DNA from: JAUMXJ01 sp041781135 | GTDB taxonomy: Bacteria; Bacillota; Clostridia; Peptostreptococcales; Acidaminobacteraceae | Reading direction: 5' to 3' | Length of the DNA: 64,000 nt | Assembly: GCA_041781135.1 (NCBI GenBank) | Contig: JBHAZV010000006.1 | Coordinates: forward strand, 19,701 to 83,700 | Shown: positions 9,155 through 18,030 of the stretch, piece after piece | Numbering within the stretch: the first letter of the stretch is position 1 | Layout: each line of letters begins with the position of its first letter | Position numbers and translations under genes: made by a program | The notes under the pieces: model-generated | Told to the model about the DNA's origin: nothing | Database searches by the model: none | What the model saw: only the letters and a program-made list of their open reading frames with translations

Positions 9155-9930
9155 TTATTTCTCCTGTACGATTTGTCGACAATGCTTATTTCTATGTAGT
9201 CGACCTCTATCAGGTTGTTGGAATCGCTGCCGTATGCGTGCATCAGGACTCTCACCGCGGGCTTGTCCATCGAAAATGTCGTGAGTATCCTCTGCGACTG
9301 CCCCAGCTTGTATGTGAGGGCATTCGTGCGCGTGTCGTACGAAAACACTTCCTCGATCCATTCGCCATAGATGGGCTTAAAAATTTCATAATTCTGATTT
9401 ATTTCCCAATCAGCCGCAAGCATGCGGAATACATCCTTGCCTGGTCGCCTCTCCTTGTGAATTAGATCATATGAATACTCCACAAGCCCCATGCAGTCGC
9501 CGAGAGAACTAAACCAGCTGTTTCCCGTCCACGGCCTGGGTATGAGCTCCTCGTCATCAGTCTGATACATAGCCATGCCACCAGCAAATATTCCCTCACC
9601 GCGAGTGATGCGTATTTTGCGCTTTATCGTTATGACGCTCCCCGGCGGAACATCTATAGGCTTTGAAACAAACATAGGCATCCTGCCGCCGGAAGAACTG
9701 TAAAGTTCGAGATATCCATCCTCTATCCGAGAAAGTTCCGGAGCGCGCTCAAAGCTGCCAAAGCTGCTTACATGCCAAAAATCGTCAAGCTCTTCGCTTC
9801 CATTGAAATCGAAGCGATACACCTGATTCATTCTCTGGGAATCCGCTATCTGCAATATTGAAATTGCCATAATCGCAAGCAACGCCAACATCGCGCTAAA
9901 AAATATGAATTTTGTCCTCTTGCCGCTCAC
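9151..9930 (-). CDS. Unknown protein with one N-terminal membrane anchor and a probable beta-rich outer domain
   Basis: I do not recognise a named family. A single hydrophobic segment (residues about 8-27, FIFFSAMLALLAIMAISI) follows a short basic N-terminus, giving a membrane-anchored protein whose remaining 230 residues face outside. That part has alternating short hydrophobic strands (YRFDFNGSEELDDFWHVSS, DGYLELYSSSGG, GSVITIKRKIRI, EVDYIEISIVDK), as in jelly-roll carbohydrate-binding or laminin-G-like domains; this is inference from pattern only. The start is GTG with no good Shine-Dalgarno site. An extended -10-like TGGTAGACT ends six bases before it. It overlaps recX by four bases and diverges from the MATE gene. 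Confidence 0.75.
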   Translation of the reverse strand: MSGKRTKFIFFSAMLALLAIMAISILQIADSQRMNQVYRFDFNGSEELDDFWHVSSFGSFERAPELSRIEDGYLELYSSSGGRMPMFVSKPIDVPPGSVITIKRKIRITRGEGIFAGGMAMYQTDDEELIPRPWTGNSWFSSLGDCMGLVEYSYDLIHKERRPGKDVFRMLAADWEINQNYEIFKPIYGEWIEEVFSYDTRTNALTYKLGQSQRILTTFSMDKPAVRVLMHAYGSDSNNLIEVDYIEISIVDKSYRRNK

Positions 9931-10023
9931 CCTGCAAGTCTACCAAAAAAATGACTAAAAGTCAAGAGCAGCGCGAAGCCGGAAATACTGGAATCACTGC
10001 GCTTTATCGTTTGTATACATTTT

Positions 10024-10074
10024 TTTACATTTGTTTTTATTGCTAATTTAATCCGATTGCGCTAATATAGCCGT
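10024..10074 (+). promoter_or_regulatory. Promoter region of the MATE gene; two alternatives, one giving a leaderless mRNA
   Basis: Two readings fit. One is TTTACA (10024-10029), 17 bases, TTTAAT (10047-10052). The other is TTGCTA (10040-10045), 17 bases, TAATAT (10063-10068), whose expected start coincides with the A of the ATG at 10075. The 20 bases before the ATG contain no Shine-Dalgarno sequence, which favours the leaderless reading or a very short leader. Confidence 0.45.
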
Positions 10075-11430
10075 ATGAATTTAAGCATAAAAAACAACAG
10101 AGATTTTTACGATAAGATGCTGAGCATAGCTGTTCCTGTCACGATTTCAAACCTTATCTCATCCGCGCTTAGCCTCGTCGACAATATAATGATCGGTCAA
10201 TTGGACGCACAGCACATATCCGCTACAGGACTGGCAAATCAAATTTCATTTATACTGATGCTCATTTTCTTCGGGATAAACTCGGGAACTTGTATTTTCG
10301 TCGCTCAATACTGGGGAAATGGCGATAAATCGAGCGTAAAAAAAGTAATGGCAATAAGCTACCTCATATCTACCGCGCTTGCGGCGGTATTCTTTTTAAT
10401 TTCGTTTTTCTTTACAGAAAGCATTATGAGCATGCTCACTCAGGACGCAAGAGTAGTAGAGCTCGGAGTACATTACCTGCGCATTTTGGCTCCTTCCTTC
10501 CTACTGAGCGGAATAGGAGCTCCCATAATGTTCGCTACCCGCAGCGTAAACAGCGCAAAAATAGGGATGTACGCGAGCACCGCATCCATAGTTGTAAATG
10601 CCGTGCTCAACTATATCCTAATCTTCGGAAAACTGGGACTTCCGGCGCTCGGCATAAGCGGCGCTGCGATAGCGACCGTAATAGCGCGAGTAGTAGAACT
10701 GAGCCTGCTCATATATCTTTCGCAAAAACTGACGCCTGTATTAAGCATTGGAATCAAAGACATTTTCAGTGTCCCCAAAGATCTGTTCAATAAGGTCGTA
10801 AAGAAAGCTCTGCCGGTAATTGCAAACGAGGGGTTATGGTCGCTCGGAATGGCTGCAATCACTGTTATTTACGCCAAAATATCCACCGAAGCATCCGCAG
10901 CCATATTTGTTGCCGATACTGTCCGAATGATATTCACAGTAATATCATTCGGAGTCGGAAACGCCGCCGCCGTAATGCTCGGCAACGCATTGGGCAACGG
11001 AGAAATACAAAAGGCGATCGACTACAACAAAAAATTCCTCACAATAAACGTATTGCTCGGAATTATTATGGGCACGTGCCTGTACCTCGTATCTAAATTT
11101 ATTGTCACCACGTTCTATAATCTTGACGAATCGGCGAGCTCCATGGCTATTGCCGCGCTGCACATACTCGCATTCTCTCTGCCTATGAAATTCTATAATT
11201 TAGTCACCATCACGGGCACATTCAGAGCGGGCGGCGACACAGTTTTCTCGCTTATAATAGAAACTTTCGGCGTATGGGGCGTAGGAATACCTATAACTTA
11301 TTTTACCGGACTTGTGCTCGGGCTGCCGCTGCACTGGGTCGTGCTCGCCGCAAATGCCGACGAGCTGTTCAAAGTGCTGGCAGGGACTCCAAGAGTCCTC
11401 TCCAACAAATGGGCAAAAAGACTTGTATAG
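10075..11430 (+). CDS. MATE family multidrug / organic cation exporter
   Basis: An inner-membrane antiporter with about 12 transmembrane helices spread over 451 residues. The N-terminus (DFYDKMLSIAVPVTISNLIS) and SLVDNIMIGQLD match the first MATE repeat, and the second half begins around KKALPVIANEGLWSLGMA. The family exports cationic drugs or metabolites using sodium or proton gradients; the substrate here cannot be told. It is a single gene, divergent from the unknown anchored protein and convergent with the AIRS-RdgB fusion, whose stop lies 5 bases beyond. The ATG lacks a Shine-Dalgarno site. Confidence 0.92.
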   Translation: MNLSIKNNRDFYDKMLSIAVPVTISNLISSALSLVDNIMIGQLDAQHISATGLANQISFILMLIFFGINSGTCIFVAQYWGNGDKSSVKKVMAISYLISTALAAVFFLISFFFTESIMSMLTQDARVVELGVHYLRILAPSFLLSGIGAPIMFATRSVNSAKIGMYASTASIVVNAVLNYILIFGKLGLPALGISGAAIATVIARVVELSLLIYLSQKLTPVLSIGIKDIFSVPKDLFNKVVKKALPVIANEGLWSLGMAAITVIYAKISTEASAAIFVADTVRMIFTVISFGVGNAAAVMLGNALGNGEIQKAIDYNKKFLTINVLLGIIMGTCLYLVSKFIVTTFYNLDESASSMAIAALHILAFSLPMKFYNLVTITGTFRAGGDTVFSLIIETFGVWGVGIPITYFTGLVLGLPLHWVVLAANADELFKVLAGTPRVLSNKWAKRLV

Positions 11431-11435
11431 CAGTT

Positions 11436-13040
11436 CTATTTGAGAGCGCTTATCAATTGATTCATCGCGTCCGCCCTGTGGCTGATGCGGTTTTTTTCTT
11501 CCGGGGAAAGCTCAGCCATGGTATTCCCACACGGAAGCTCAAAGAGCGGATCATAGCCAAATCCGCCTTCTCCCCTCGGAATCCTGCCTATTACGCCGAG
11601 CACCTCTCCTCTGAAAGAACGTTTGACTTTCTTGCCACACCGATCCCTGAACACAAGTGTAATCACCGAAACAAATCGCGCCGTTCTTTCCGCGGCGGAA
11701 TCCGCCTCCAAATCGCGCAATTTTTTGAGCAGCAGCAAGTTATTTGCCTCGTCTGATTTCTCTTCTCCTGCATATCTTGCGGAACGCACTCCCGGCTCGC
11801 CGCCGAGCGCATCGACCATAAGCCCCGAATCATCAGCTATCGCCTGAAAGCCGTACTTTTCAAAAATATAATCAGCCTTTATCGCCGAATTCTCTTCAAA
11901 TGTGAGCCCATCCTCGACTATATCGTCATATATTCCGGCGTCCGCCATCGAAATAACATCTATTCCATACGGCGCAACCATTGCCTTTATCTCGGAAATC
12001 TTGTGTTTATTATTTGATGCGATCACAAATTTTTTGTCGTCTCCGAGCCTGATTTTTGAAGTATTATTCGATAAAGACGCGCATAAATCCAAGGATTTTG
12101 CCCTGTAAATTTCGTCGGAATTTGGAGGCTGTATTTCCACCGCCTCACCCGATTCTATGCCAAGAATCGCAGTTTCCTCCGTACATATACCTATACGAGT
12201 CAACCTGATGCCGCTGCCTTCAAACGCCGCTTCAAGCGCAGCGGAGTTCTCCGGCGCTACCGCTATGAGCATCGAACCGCTCCCGATAAGCCTGAGCGGA
12301 TCTATGCCTAATTCGCTGCATTTTTCAGCAGTTATACTTAGCATCGGGATGCTTGCAATATCTATCCTGGAACCAACACCCGAAGCGGTGCACATCTCAT
12401 GAATCGCACCGAGCACCCCTCCTTCGGTGATGTCATGCATTGCGCTTACTCCACAGCCTGATGCGATCTCGCCGTCACGCTTTACAGAAATAAATGAACC
12501 AATTTTGCTTCGAAGCGATTCATCATCCACAAGCAAAAATGTACCCTCTATTCCTGCATACTTTGTCATATAAAGCAGATCCTGCGGCTTCGCCCCACCT
12601 GTCCTCTTCAGCAGGGAGGCCGCAACCCTTCCGACGGCTACGGCGCTCACAACTATGCGATTCACCGAGGACGTGCGCTCTGTATGACCGCCTATTATCT
12701 CGACGCCAAACTCTGCGGCGCGCGCGCCGGCTTCCATTATGACAGACTCTATATCCTCGTCGCTTGAGCCTACAGGCGCAAGCACTGTCAAAAGCATACA
12801 CACCGCAGCGCATCCGCTCGACGCGAGATCGTTTATACACACATCCACAGCAAGTCTGCCGTGATGCTCATCCGCCGCGGTTATCGGATCGCTCGTCAAA
12901 ACTATCGCCTCGCCGTCCACTGCAAACGCAGCTACATCCTCGCCTATAGAAGGTCCTATCAGAATGTCGTTTCTAAATTTAGGAAGTTTTTCCAAAATTT
13001 TGCCCAGCTCCTGATTGGACAATTTTCCCTCTTTACTCAC
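11436..13040 (-). CDS. Fusion of an AIR-synthase-related (HypE/ThiL-like) domain and an XTP/dITP pyrophosphatase
   Basis: Two families sit in one unbroken 534-residue frame. Residues about 1-335 resemble AIR-synthase-related ATP-binding proteins: GPSIGEDVAAF, ITAADEHHGRLAVDVCINDLA (in parts GRLAVDVCINDLA), EIIGGHTE, and MHDITEGGVLGAIHE. From about residue 345 the chain is a complete RdgB/Ham1-type non-canonical purine NTP pyrophosphatase. It has the substrate motif ASNNKHKISEI, ADDSGLMVDALGGEPG, FGYDPLF and SHRADAMNQL. The second half would hydrolyse XTP, ITP and dITP. The first half has no assigned substrate. The frame opens at GTG 13046, but GTG 13040 lies at normal distance from GAGGTG, so I use 13040. 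It is directly downstream of ligA (8 bases), which suits a DNA-integrity operon. Confidence 0.88.
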   Translation of the reverse strand: MSKEGKLSNQELGKILEKLPKFRNDILIGPSIGEDVAAFAVDGEAIVLTSDPITAADEHHGRLAVDVCINDLASSGCAAVCMLLTVLAPVGSSDEDIESVIMEAGARAAEFGVEIIGGHTERTSSVNRIVVSAVAVGRVAASLLKRTGGAKPQDLLYMTKYAGIEGTFLLVDDESLRSKIGSFISVKRDGEIASGCGVSAMHDITEGGVLGAIHEMCTASGVGSRIDIASIPMLSITAEKCSELGIDPLRLIGSGSMLIAVAPENSAALEAAFEGSGIRLTRIGICTEETAILGIESGEAVEIQPPNSDEIYRAKSLDLCASLSNNTSKIRLGDDKKFVIASNNKHKISEIKAMVAPYGIDVISMADAGIYDDIVEDGLTFEENSAIKADYIFEKYGFQAIADDSGLMVDALGGEPGVRSARYAGEEKSDEANNLLLLKKLRDLEADSAAERTARFVSVITLVFRDRCGKKVKRSFRGEVLGVIGRIPRGEGGFGYDPLFELPCGNTMAELSPEEKNRISHRADAMNQLISALK

Positions 13041-13048
13041 AAACACCT

Positions 13049-15007
13049 CTAACCCTGTATGGAAACAATACTTAAAAATTCTTCTATACCTATGACCGTC
13101 ACTCCAAGCTGCCGCGCCTTTGCCAGCTTTGAGCCCGCCCTTTCTCCAGCCAGCAGGTATGATGTATTCCCGGAAACCGAACTGGAAACCTTGCCTCCTG
13201 CCGCTGCAACCATGGATTCAAGCCGACTCCTGCCGTAGCCCTCAAATGTGCCGGTTATCACAAATGTCATTCCCGAAAGAGAACCGCCTGCCTGCACCGC
13301 TTCTTCCATGAGCACTCCATGGTCCTTTAGACGCTGCACCATCTCTCGATTTTCGGGATTGGAGAAATACCCCACAATCGAATCGGCAACCTTGCTGCCG
13401 ATGTCGTAAATCCCGCTTAGATCATCCGCGCCTGCCGACATAATCGAATCCAGATTGCCGTACGCATTTGCAAGCGCCCGCGCAGTAGACTTGCCGACGA
13501 GCGGTATGCCGAGCCCACAAAGCAGCGCCGACAACCCGCGACTTTTGCTTTCGGCGATCGACCAAAGCAAAGAGTCGACAGATTTATCGCTGAATCCGTC
13601 AAGTTCGAGCAATCTTTCTCTGATCCCCGTCAGCGAGTAAATATCATCTATCCTGCTTATCAGCCCCAATTCGCAGAACAGCTTTATGGTGGATTCTCCA
13701 AATCCTACAATATTCATTGCGTCCTTAGAGACAAAATTTATCAGCTGCCGCTCTAAGCGTGCGCTACATGTCAAATTCGGACATTTGAACGCCGCCTGCC
13801 CCTCTTCGCGAACAACTGGAGTGCCGCACACAGGACAATCAGAAGGCAGCACAAAACTTGGCAATTCGCCTCTTCTTCGGTCCTTCAACACTCCGACCAC
13901 AGCAGGTATGACATCTCCAGCCTTCTCTATTACAACCACATCACCTATCCTGATATCCCTTTCGTCTATGTAATCTTGATTGTGAAGCGTTGCCTTAGAT
14001 ACAGTAGAGCCGGCTATTTTCACGGGTTCAAGCACCGCGAGCGGCGTCAGCACACCCGTGCGCCCAACCCTGACCTCTATATCCCGCAGAGTTGTAATCT
14101 GCTGCTCTGCCTTAAATTTAAACGCCACAGCCCACTTCGGGACTCGCGAAGTAGCGCCGAGCCGCTCTCTTTGCGCAAAATCGTTCACTTTGACCACAAG
14201 ACCGTCTATCTCAAATGGAAGCTCATTCCTAATGCTTTGAACCTCGTCTGTATATTCGATGACCTGCTCTATGGTTTCGCACTCGCGCAGCTCAGCCGTG
14301 GCAAACCCAAGCTGTTTCAGCTTTTTGAACGCACCAAGCTGGTCCGATGCTTCTTCAAATCCACCGAGCAGTTCAAACACGAAAATATCCAGCTTCCTGC
14401 GAGCCGTAATCTCCGGATTCAGCTGCCTAAGCGAACCCGAAGCCGCATTGCGCGGATTGGCAAATTCATCGCTGATTTCAGCAAAGCTTTCGCGGCTCAT
14501 GTACACCTCGCCTCTGACCTCAAAATTGCCGTCAAAATCGACAATCTTTGGCAGACTGCGGATAGTAAGAGCATTCGCAAGCACATCCTCGCCCACGAGA
14601 CCGTTGCCCCTCGTTGCTGCGCCGATAAGCCGCCCTCCGCTGTATCGAAGCGCACAAGTGAGACCGTCTATCTTATATTCTACAGTGTATTTTAACGCCG
14701 CATCAGTTCCGAGCTCGGTCCGAACTCTTTTATCAAAACTTCTGAGTTCTTCGAAATTCATTGCATTTTCAAGGCTTAAAAGAGGCGATGAATGAGTTAC
14801 CTTCCTATACCTATCGCTCGCCTCGCCGCCAACTTTTTGCGATGGAGAGTCTATGTCCTGCTCTCCGAAAAAAAGCTCAAGCGCTCTGAGTTCGCGCACT
14901 GCCTCGTCGTACTCGCTGTCACTGACGAGGGACACGCTGCCCTGGTAGTAAGCCTTGTTATACTTTGTAATAAGTTCCCTTAATTGCCTTATTCTGTCTG
15001 CGTCCAT
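13049..15007 (-). CDS. ligA: NAD-dependent DNA ligase LigA
   Basis: Seals nicks in replication and repair using NAD. The adenylated lysine lies in YKIDG (Lys112). Further evidence is LSLENA near 78, ATRGNG, VRGEVYM, the OB-fold region, a four-cysteine zinc finger (CPVCG and CPNLTC), helix-hairpin-helix repeats, and a C-terminal BRCT domain starting near GMTFVITGTF. At 652 residues it is slightly short for the family but no block is missing. The ATG has AAGG five bases upstream and follows pcrA by 24 bases. Confidence 0.96.
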   Translation of the reverse strand: MDADRIRQLRELITKYNKAYYQGSVSLVSDSEYDEAVRELRALELFFGEQDIDSPSQKVGGEASDRYRKVTHSSPLLSLENAMNFEELRSFDKRVRTELGTDAALKYTVEYKIDGLTCALRYSGGRLIGAATRGNGLVGEDVLANALTIRSLPKIVDFDGNFEVRGEVYMSRESFAEISDEFANPRNAASGSLRQLNPEITARRKLDIFVFELLGGFEEASDQLGAFKKLKQLGFATAELRECETIEQVIEYTDEVQSIRNELPFEIDGLVVKVNDFAQRERLGATSRVPKWAVAFKFKAEQQITTLRDIEVRVGRTGVLTPLAVLEPVKIAGSTVSKATLHNQDYIDERDIRIGDVVVIEKAGDVIPAVVGVLKDRRRGELPSFVLPSDCPVCGTPVVREEGQAAFKCPNLTCSARLERQLINFVSKDAMNIVGFGESTIKLFCELGLISRIDDIYSLTGIRERLLELDGFSDKSVDSLLWSIAESKSRGLSALLCGLGIPLVGKSTARALANAYGNLDSIMSAGADDLSGIYDIGSKVADSIVGYFSNPENREMVQRLKDHGVLMEEAVQAGGSLSGMTFVITGTFEGYGRSRLESMVAAAGGKVSSSVSGNTSYLLAGERAGSKLAKARQLGVTVIGIEEFLSIVSIQG

Positions 15008-15031
15008 ATATGCCTTAAAACTTTTGTTTCC

Positions 15032-17269
15032 CTATTTTTTCTTCATCGGCGCAAGCTTTGCACTCAGTTTTTTTATGCCATTGTCGTCGAATGCTACTCT
15101 TACATATTCTTTCTCTACTTCGACTACAATGCCTTCTCCAAATGCGTCGTGAACCACCTTGTCGCCAGCGCGATAGTCCGCTTTGCTGACCGCGCCCTTG
15201 TTCAAATAGCTGCGTTTGTCGAGCGCAGGTGTTTTAACCTTGCCAAACCCCGCGCCGCCGTAGCCCGAACTGCCCCGAACCGACCTGCCGTAGTCAGATT
15301 CGCTAAAACCCGAACCGCCATAGCCTGCGCCGCGACCGCTAAATGCACTCGAAAAATCGACATCGCCTGCGGATATGCTCCCGCCGCCCATATTTTTTAT
15401 ATATGAAAGCGGAATCTCGCCCAAAAATCTCGACGGAGCAATTCTCTGCGGCTGGTCGCCATACATATAGCGGGTCTGCATATTTGTTATATACAGCAAT
15501 TCCTTGGCGCGCGTGATCGCGACATAGCAAAGCCTGCGCTCCTCTTCGAGCTGGCTCTGGTCATCTTTTGAACGCGCACTCGGCAGAATTTCTTCGCCAA
15601 AACCCACAATAAAAACAACTTCATATTCAAGTCCCTTAGCAGAATGTATTGTCATTAAGGTGACCTTGTCGTCATCGTAATCCATGTCGTCCTGATCCGA
15701 ACGCAGCGCAGTATCCTCTAAAAATTCCCTTAGATTGAGCAAGCCTGCATTTTCATTGACATAGCTCTGGAACTCGTAAATATTGTCTATTCGCGAATCT
15801 GCTTCCGTCGTGCCCTCTTTTTCGTAGAGTTCGATAATGCGCGTAACGCTGAGGAGCTGCCTGAACAACTCGTCGATCCCGAGCACATCCGAGGCTGCGC
15901 TGAGCTCGAGCATATTCTGCGCAAAGCGCACTATCTCCATCTGAGTAGACTTTTTAATACCGGAAATCTCTTCCGCTCTAAGCGCTGCATTTATCAGCGA
16001 AAGCTTGTTTTTGTCCGCAAAACTGTACAGCTTCTCTAAGCTTGTCGCGCCGATTCCGCGCTTCGGAGTGTTTATGACCCTTTCAAATGAAATATTGTCA
16101 GCCGGGTTGTATGCAAGGCGCAAATATGCAAGCATGTCCTTAATTTCCTTGCGGTCGAAAAACTTGTGCCCGCCGTAGACATTGTAAGGTATTCCGCGGT
16201 TTCTGAATTCAAGTTCAAGCTGCCGCGACTGGGCATTGTTGCGGTAGAGCACCGCAAAATGCTTGTAATCGTAGTCTCCATGCAGCTTCTCGATTTCCTG
16301 CGAGACAAAAATCGCCTCTTCTCTGTCGGTGGCAGCCCTGTAATAACGTATTTTTTCGCCATCTCCCTTATCGGACCAGAGATTTTTGTCGGGTCGGTTT
16401 GTGTTGTTCTGAATTACGCTGTTTGCGGCATTCAATATATTGAGAGTTGAGCGATAATTTTGTTCAAGCACTACAAGCTTGGAATTGGAAAAATCCCGCT
16501 CAAAATTTTGTATATTCTTTATATTGGCTCCTCGCCATTTGTAGATGCTCTGATCTATATCGCCAACCGCAAACACATTTACCCTTGTGTCGTCCTCGGA
16601 GCAGAGGAGCTTTACCAGCCTGAACTGCACCGAGTTTGTATCTTGGTATTCGTCGATATGTATATATCTGAAACGCTCCGTATAGCTGCGGCGCACCTCG
16701 GGAAAATCTTCTAAAAGCCGGATCACATTGAGTATGAGATCGTCAAAATCCATGCAGTTGTTCGATTTAAGTTCGTCGTTGTAACGCCTGATGAGTTCGA
16801 GTTCTATATCTTTGAGCCATGTGCGGCTGCCGTTCTTGTAGTTTGAAATGATGGAGAGCGCGTCCTTTGGGTCGTAGCTGAGATCGAGTTCTTTTATAAC
16901 TTTTTTGGCGAGCGCTTTTTGGTCGGTGGTGTCGTATATCGCGAAGTTCGGTTCATATCCGAGCAGTTTCGCGTGCTGCCGGAGTATTCGCACGCATATT
17001 GAATGAAAAGTACCGGTCCACATTGTGCGTATGCCCGGTATATTCATCGCTATAAGCCTTGTCCTGACAACTTCTGCAGCCTTGTTTGTAAATGTGAATA
17101 CGAGTATTTCATCCGGAAATGCCTTGCCGCTTGCTATCAGATTGCCTATCCTCATGGTAAGCACGCTCGTCTTTCCGCTGCCCGCGCCCGCCATAACAAG
17201 AACGGAGCGATCAAGCTCGCTGACCGCCTCCATTTGTCTGCTATTTAATCCAACTAAATTCAGTTCCAT
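15032..17269 (-). CDS. pcrA: ATP-dependent DNA helicase PcrA/UvrD
   Basis: A superfamily 1A 3'-5' helicase for repair and plasmid-type replication. Motifs in order are Walker A AGAGSGKT at 27-34, TFTNKAA, IDEYQDTN (Walker B), GDIDQSIYKWRGA, EQNYRST, MTIHSAKGLEYEVVFIVG (in part), and VAITRAKELLY. The C-terminal 110 residues are Gly/Ser-rich and end in a small Tudor-like domain (GDKVVHDAFGEGIVVEVE) that binds RNA polymerase in PcrA. The length is 745 residues, and the ATG follows AGGGAGAA. With ligA and the fusion gene it forms a probable repair operon. Confidence 0.96.
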   Translation of the reverse strand: MELNLVGLNSRQMEAVSELDRSVLVMAGAGSGKTSVLTMRIGNLIASGKAFPDEILVFTFTNKAAEVVRTRLIAMNIPGIRTMWTGTFHSICVRILRQHAKLLGYEPNFAIYDTTDQKALAKKVIKELDLSYDPKDALSIISNYKNGSRTWLKDIELELIRRYNDELKSNNCMDFDDLILNVIRLLEDFPEVRRSYTERFRYIHIDEYQDTNSVQFRLVKLLCSEDDTRVNVFAVGDIDQSIYKWRGANIKNIQNFERDFSNSKLVVLEQNYRSTLNILNAANSVIQNNTNRPDKNLWSDKGDGEKIRYYRAATDREEAIFVSQEIEKLHGDYDYKHFAVLYRNNAQSRQLELEFRNRGIPYNVYGGHKFFDRKEIKDMLAYLRLAYNPADNISFERVINTPKRGIGATSLEKLYSFADKNKLSLINAALRAEEISGIKKSTQMEIVRFAQNMLELSAASDVLGIDELFRQLLSVTRIIELYEKEGTTEADSRIDNIYEFQSYVNENAGLLNLREFLEDTALRSDQDDMDYDDDKVTLMTIHSAKGLEYEVVFIVGFGEEILPSARSKDDQSQLEEERRLCYVAITRAKELLYITNMQTRYMYGDQPQRIAPSRFLGEIPLSYIKNMGGGSISAGDVDFSSAFSGRGAGYGGSGFSESDYGRSVRGSSGYGGAGFGKVKTPALDKRSYLNKGAVSKADYRAGDKVVHDAFGEGIVVEVEKEYVRVAFDDNGIKKLSAKLAPMKKK

Positions 17270-17282
17270 TTTTCTCCCTATG

Positions 17283-17717
17283 CTACAGAGTGAGATCCAC
17301 GAGCAGCCCCTGTATCTCTCCTACTCTTTTTAGGAGGTTAAGTTCTCGCTGTTCCCGCCTGAGTATGATATTGGTGAGATCTATAAGTTTTTTGTCTATC
17401 TCGGAGACTGTTCTAAGTATTTTTGTCCTGCCTGCTCTCGAAAAACCGCGCCTTTCCTTTAATTCGAAACCTTTGTCGAGCACTTCCTCAATAAACTCTC
17501 TGATCATCTCCTTGTAAATATAGAGATTTTCGATAGTTCGCTCCTCTGTCAGCGCCTTTCCCTTTTTGTCTATCTCGCTGAGAGCCTGCTCCAGGGCGTG
17601 CTTTTGAGAATCGTAGTCCTTCTGTGCAAGTATCTCGGTAAAAGTGATTCGGGGGGCTTCTGTTTTTTTCTTGATTCCGGCGCTGCTGTTTTTAGAATCT
17701 ACTTTGCGTACCTTCAT
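17283..17717 (-). CDS. YaaR family protein (DUF327)
   Basis: A 144-residue soluble, highly charged helical protein of the YaaR family, whose exact function is unknown. Recognised by SFTEIL-like ITFTEILAQKD, NLYIYKEMIREFIEEVLDKGF and the C-terminal helices IDKKLIDLTNIILRREQREL. The first 25 residues are basic and Ser-rich. Its start follows GGAGGTAAATGAG. It begins one base after the FlhB-tail-like gene, suggesting a three-gene unit with the FliK-like gene, ahead of pcrA. Confidence 0.8.
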   Translation of the reverse strand: MKVRKVDSKNSSAGIKKKTEAPRITFTEILAQKDYDSQKHALEQALSEIDKKGKALTEERTIENLYIYKEMIREFIEEVLDKGFELKERRGFSRAGRTKILRTVSEIDKKLIDLTNIILRREQRELNLLKRVGEIQGLLVDLTL

Positions 17718-17718
17718 C

Positions 17719-18030
17719 TCATTTACCTCCCGGATTTCTTTTAATTCTTGCCGCGACTATGCCGACAAGTGCGTAAACCTGCGGCGGGATGCTGTCCCTT
17801 ATGTCGGTAGTCAGCATGTGCTTAAGTTTTTCGGGGTCGCGCTCTATACCGACAGCGCGCCTTTCGGTCGAGCGATCGCCTGCAAAATCTCCGGCTGAAC
17901 TGCTGTCTGCCACACCGCGCGCCGTGCCGCCGCTGCATTTGTCGGCAGCGTCTTTACCGGCAGCATCTTTACCAGCTGATGCGATAAATTCCTCTGCAAT
18001 CCGCTTCTTTGCCTGATTATCACATGTCAT
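17719..18030 (-). CDS. FlhB C-terminal-domain-like protein (YlqH / EscU-YscU tail type)
   Basis: A 103-residue soluble protein. Its ends match the cytoplasmic tail of flagellar/type III export switch proteins: QAKKRIAEEFIASA at the start, then RDPEKLKHMLTTDIRDSIP and PQVYALVGIVAARI at the end. The latter corresponds to the FlhB pattern of a short hydrophobic strand, LA..L, then IP..LY..V. In place of the middle of the domain there is an Ala/Gly/Asp-rich linker of about 45 residues. There are no membrane helices and no NPTH autocleavage site, so it cannot be a full export gate. Such free-standing tails occur in Firmicutes next to FliK-like genes, as here. The start overlaps the stop of the FliK-like gene by four bases. 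Confidence 0.6.
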   Translation of the reverse strand: MTCDNQAKKRIAEEFIASAGKDAAGKDAADKCSGGTARGVADSSSAGDFAGDRSTERRAVGIERDPEKLKHMLTTDIRDSIPPQVYALVGIVAARIKRNPGGK

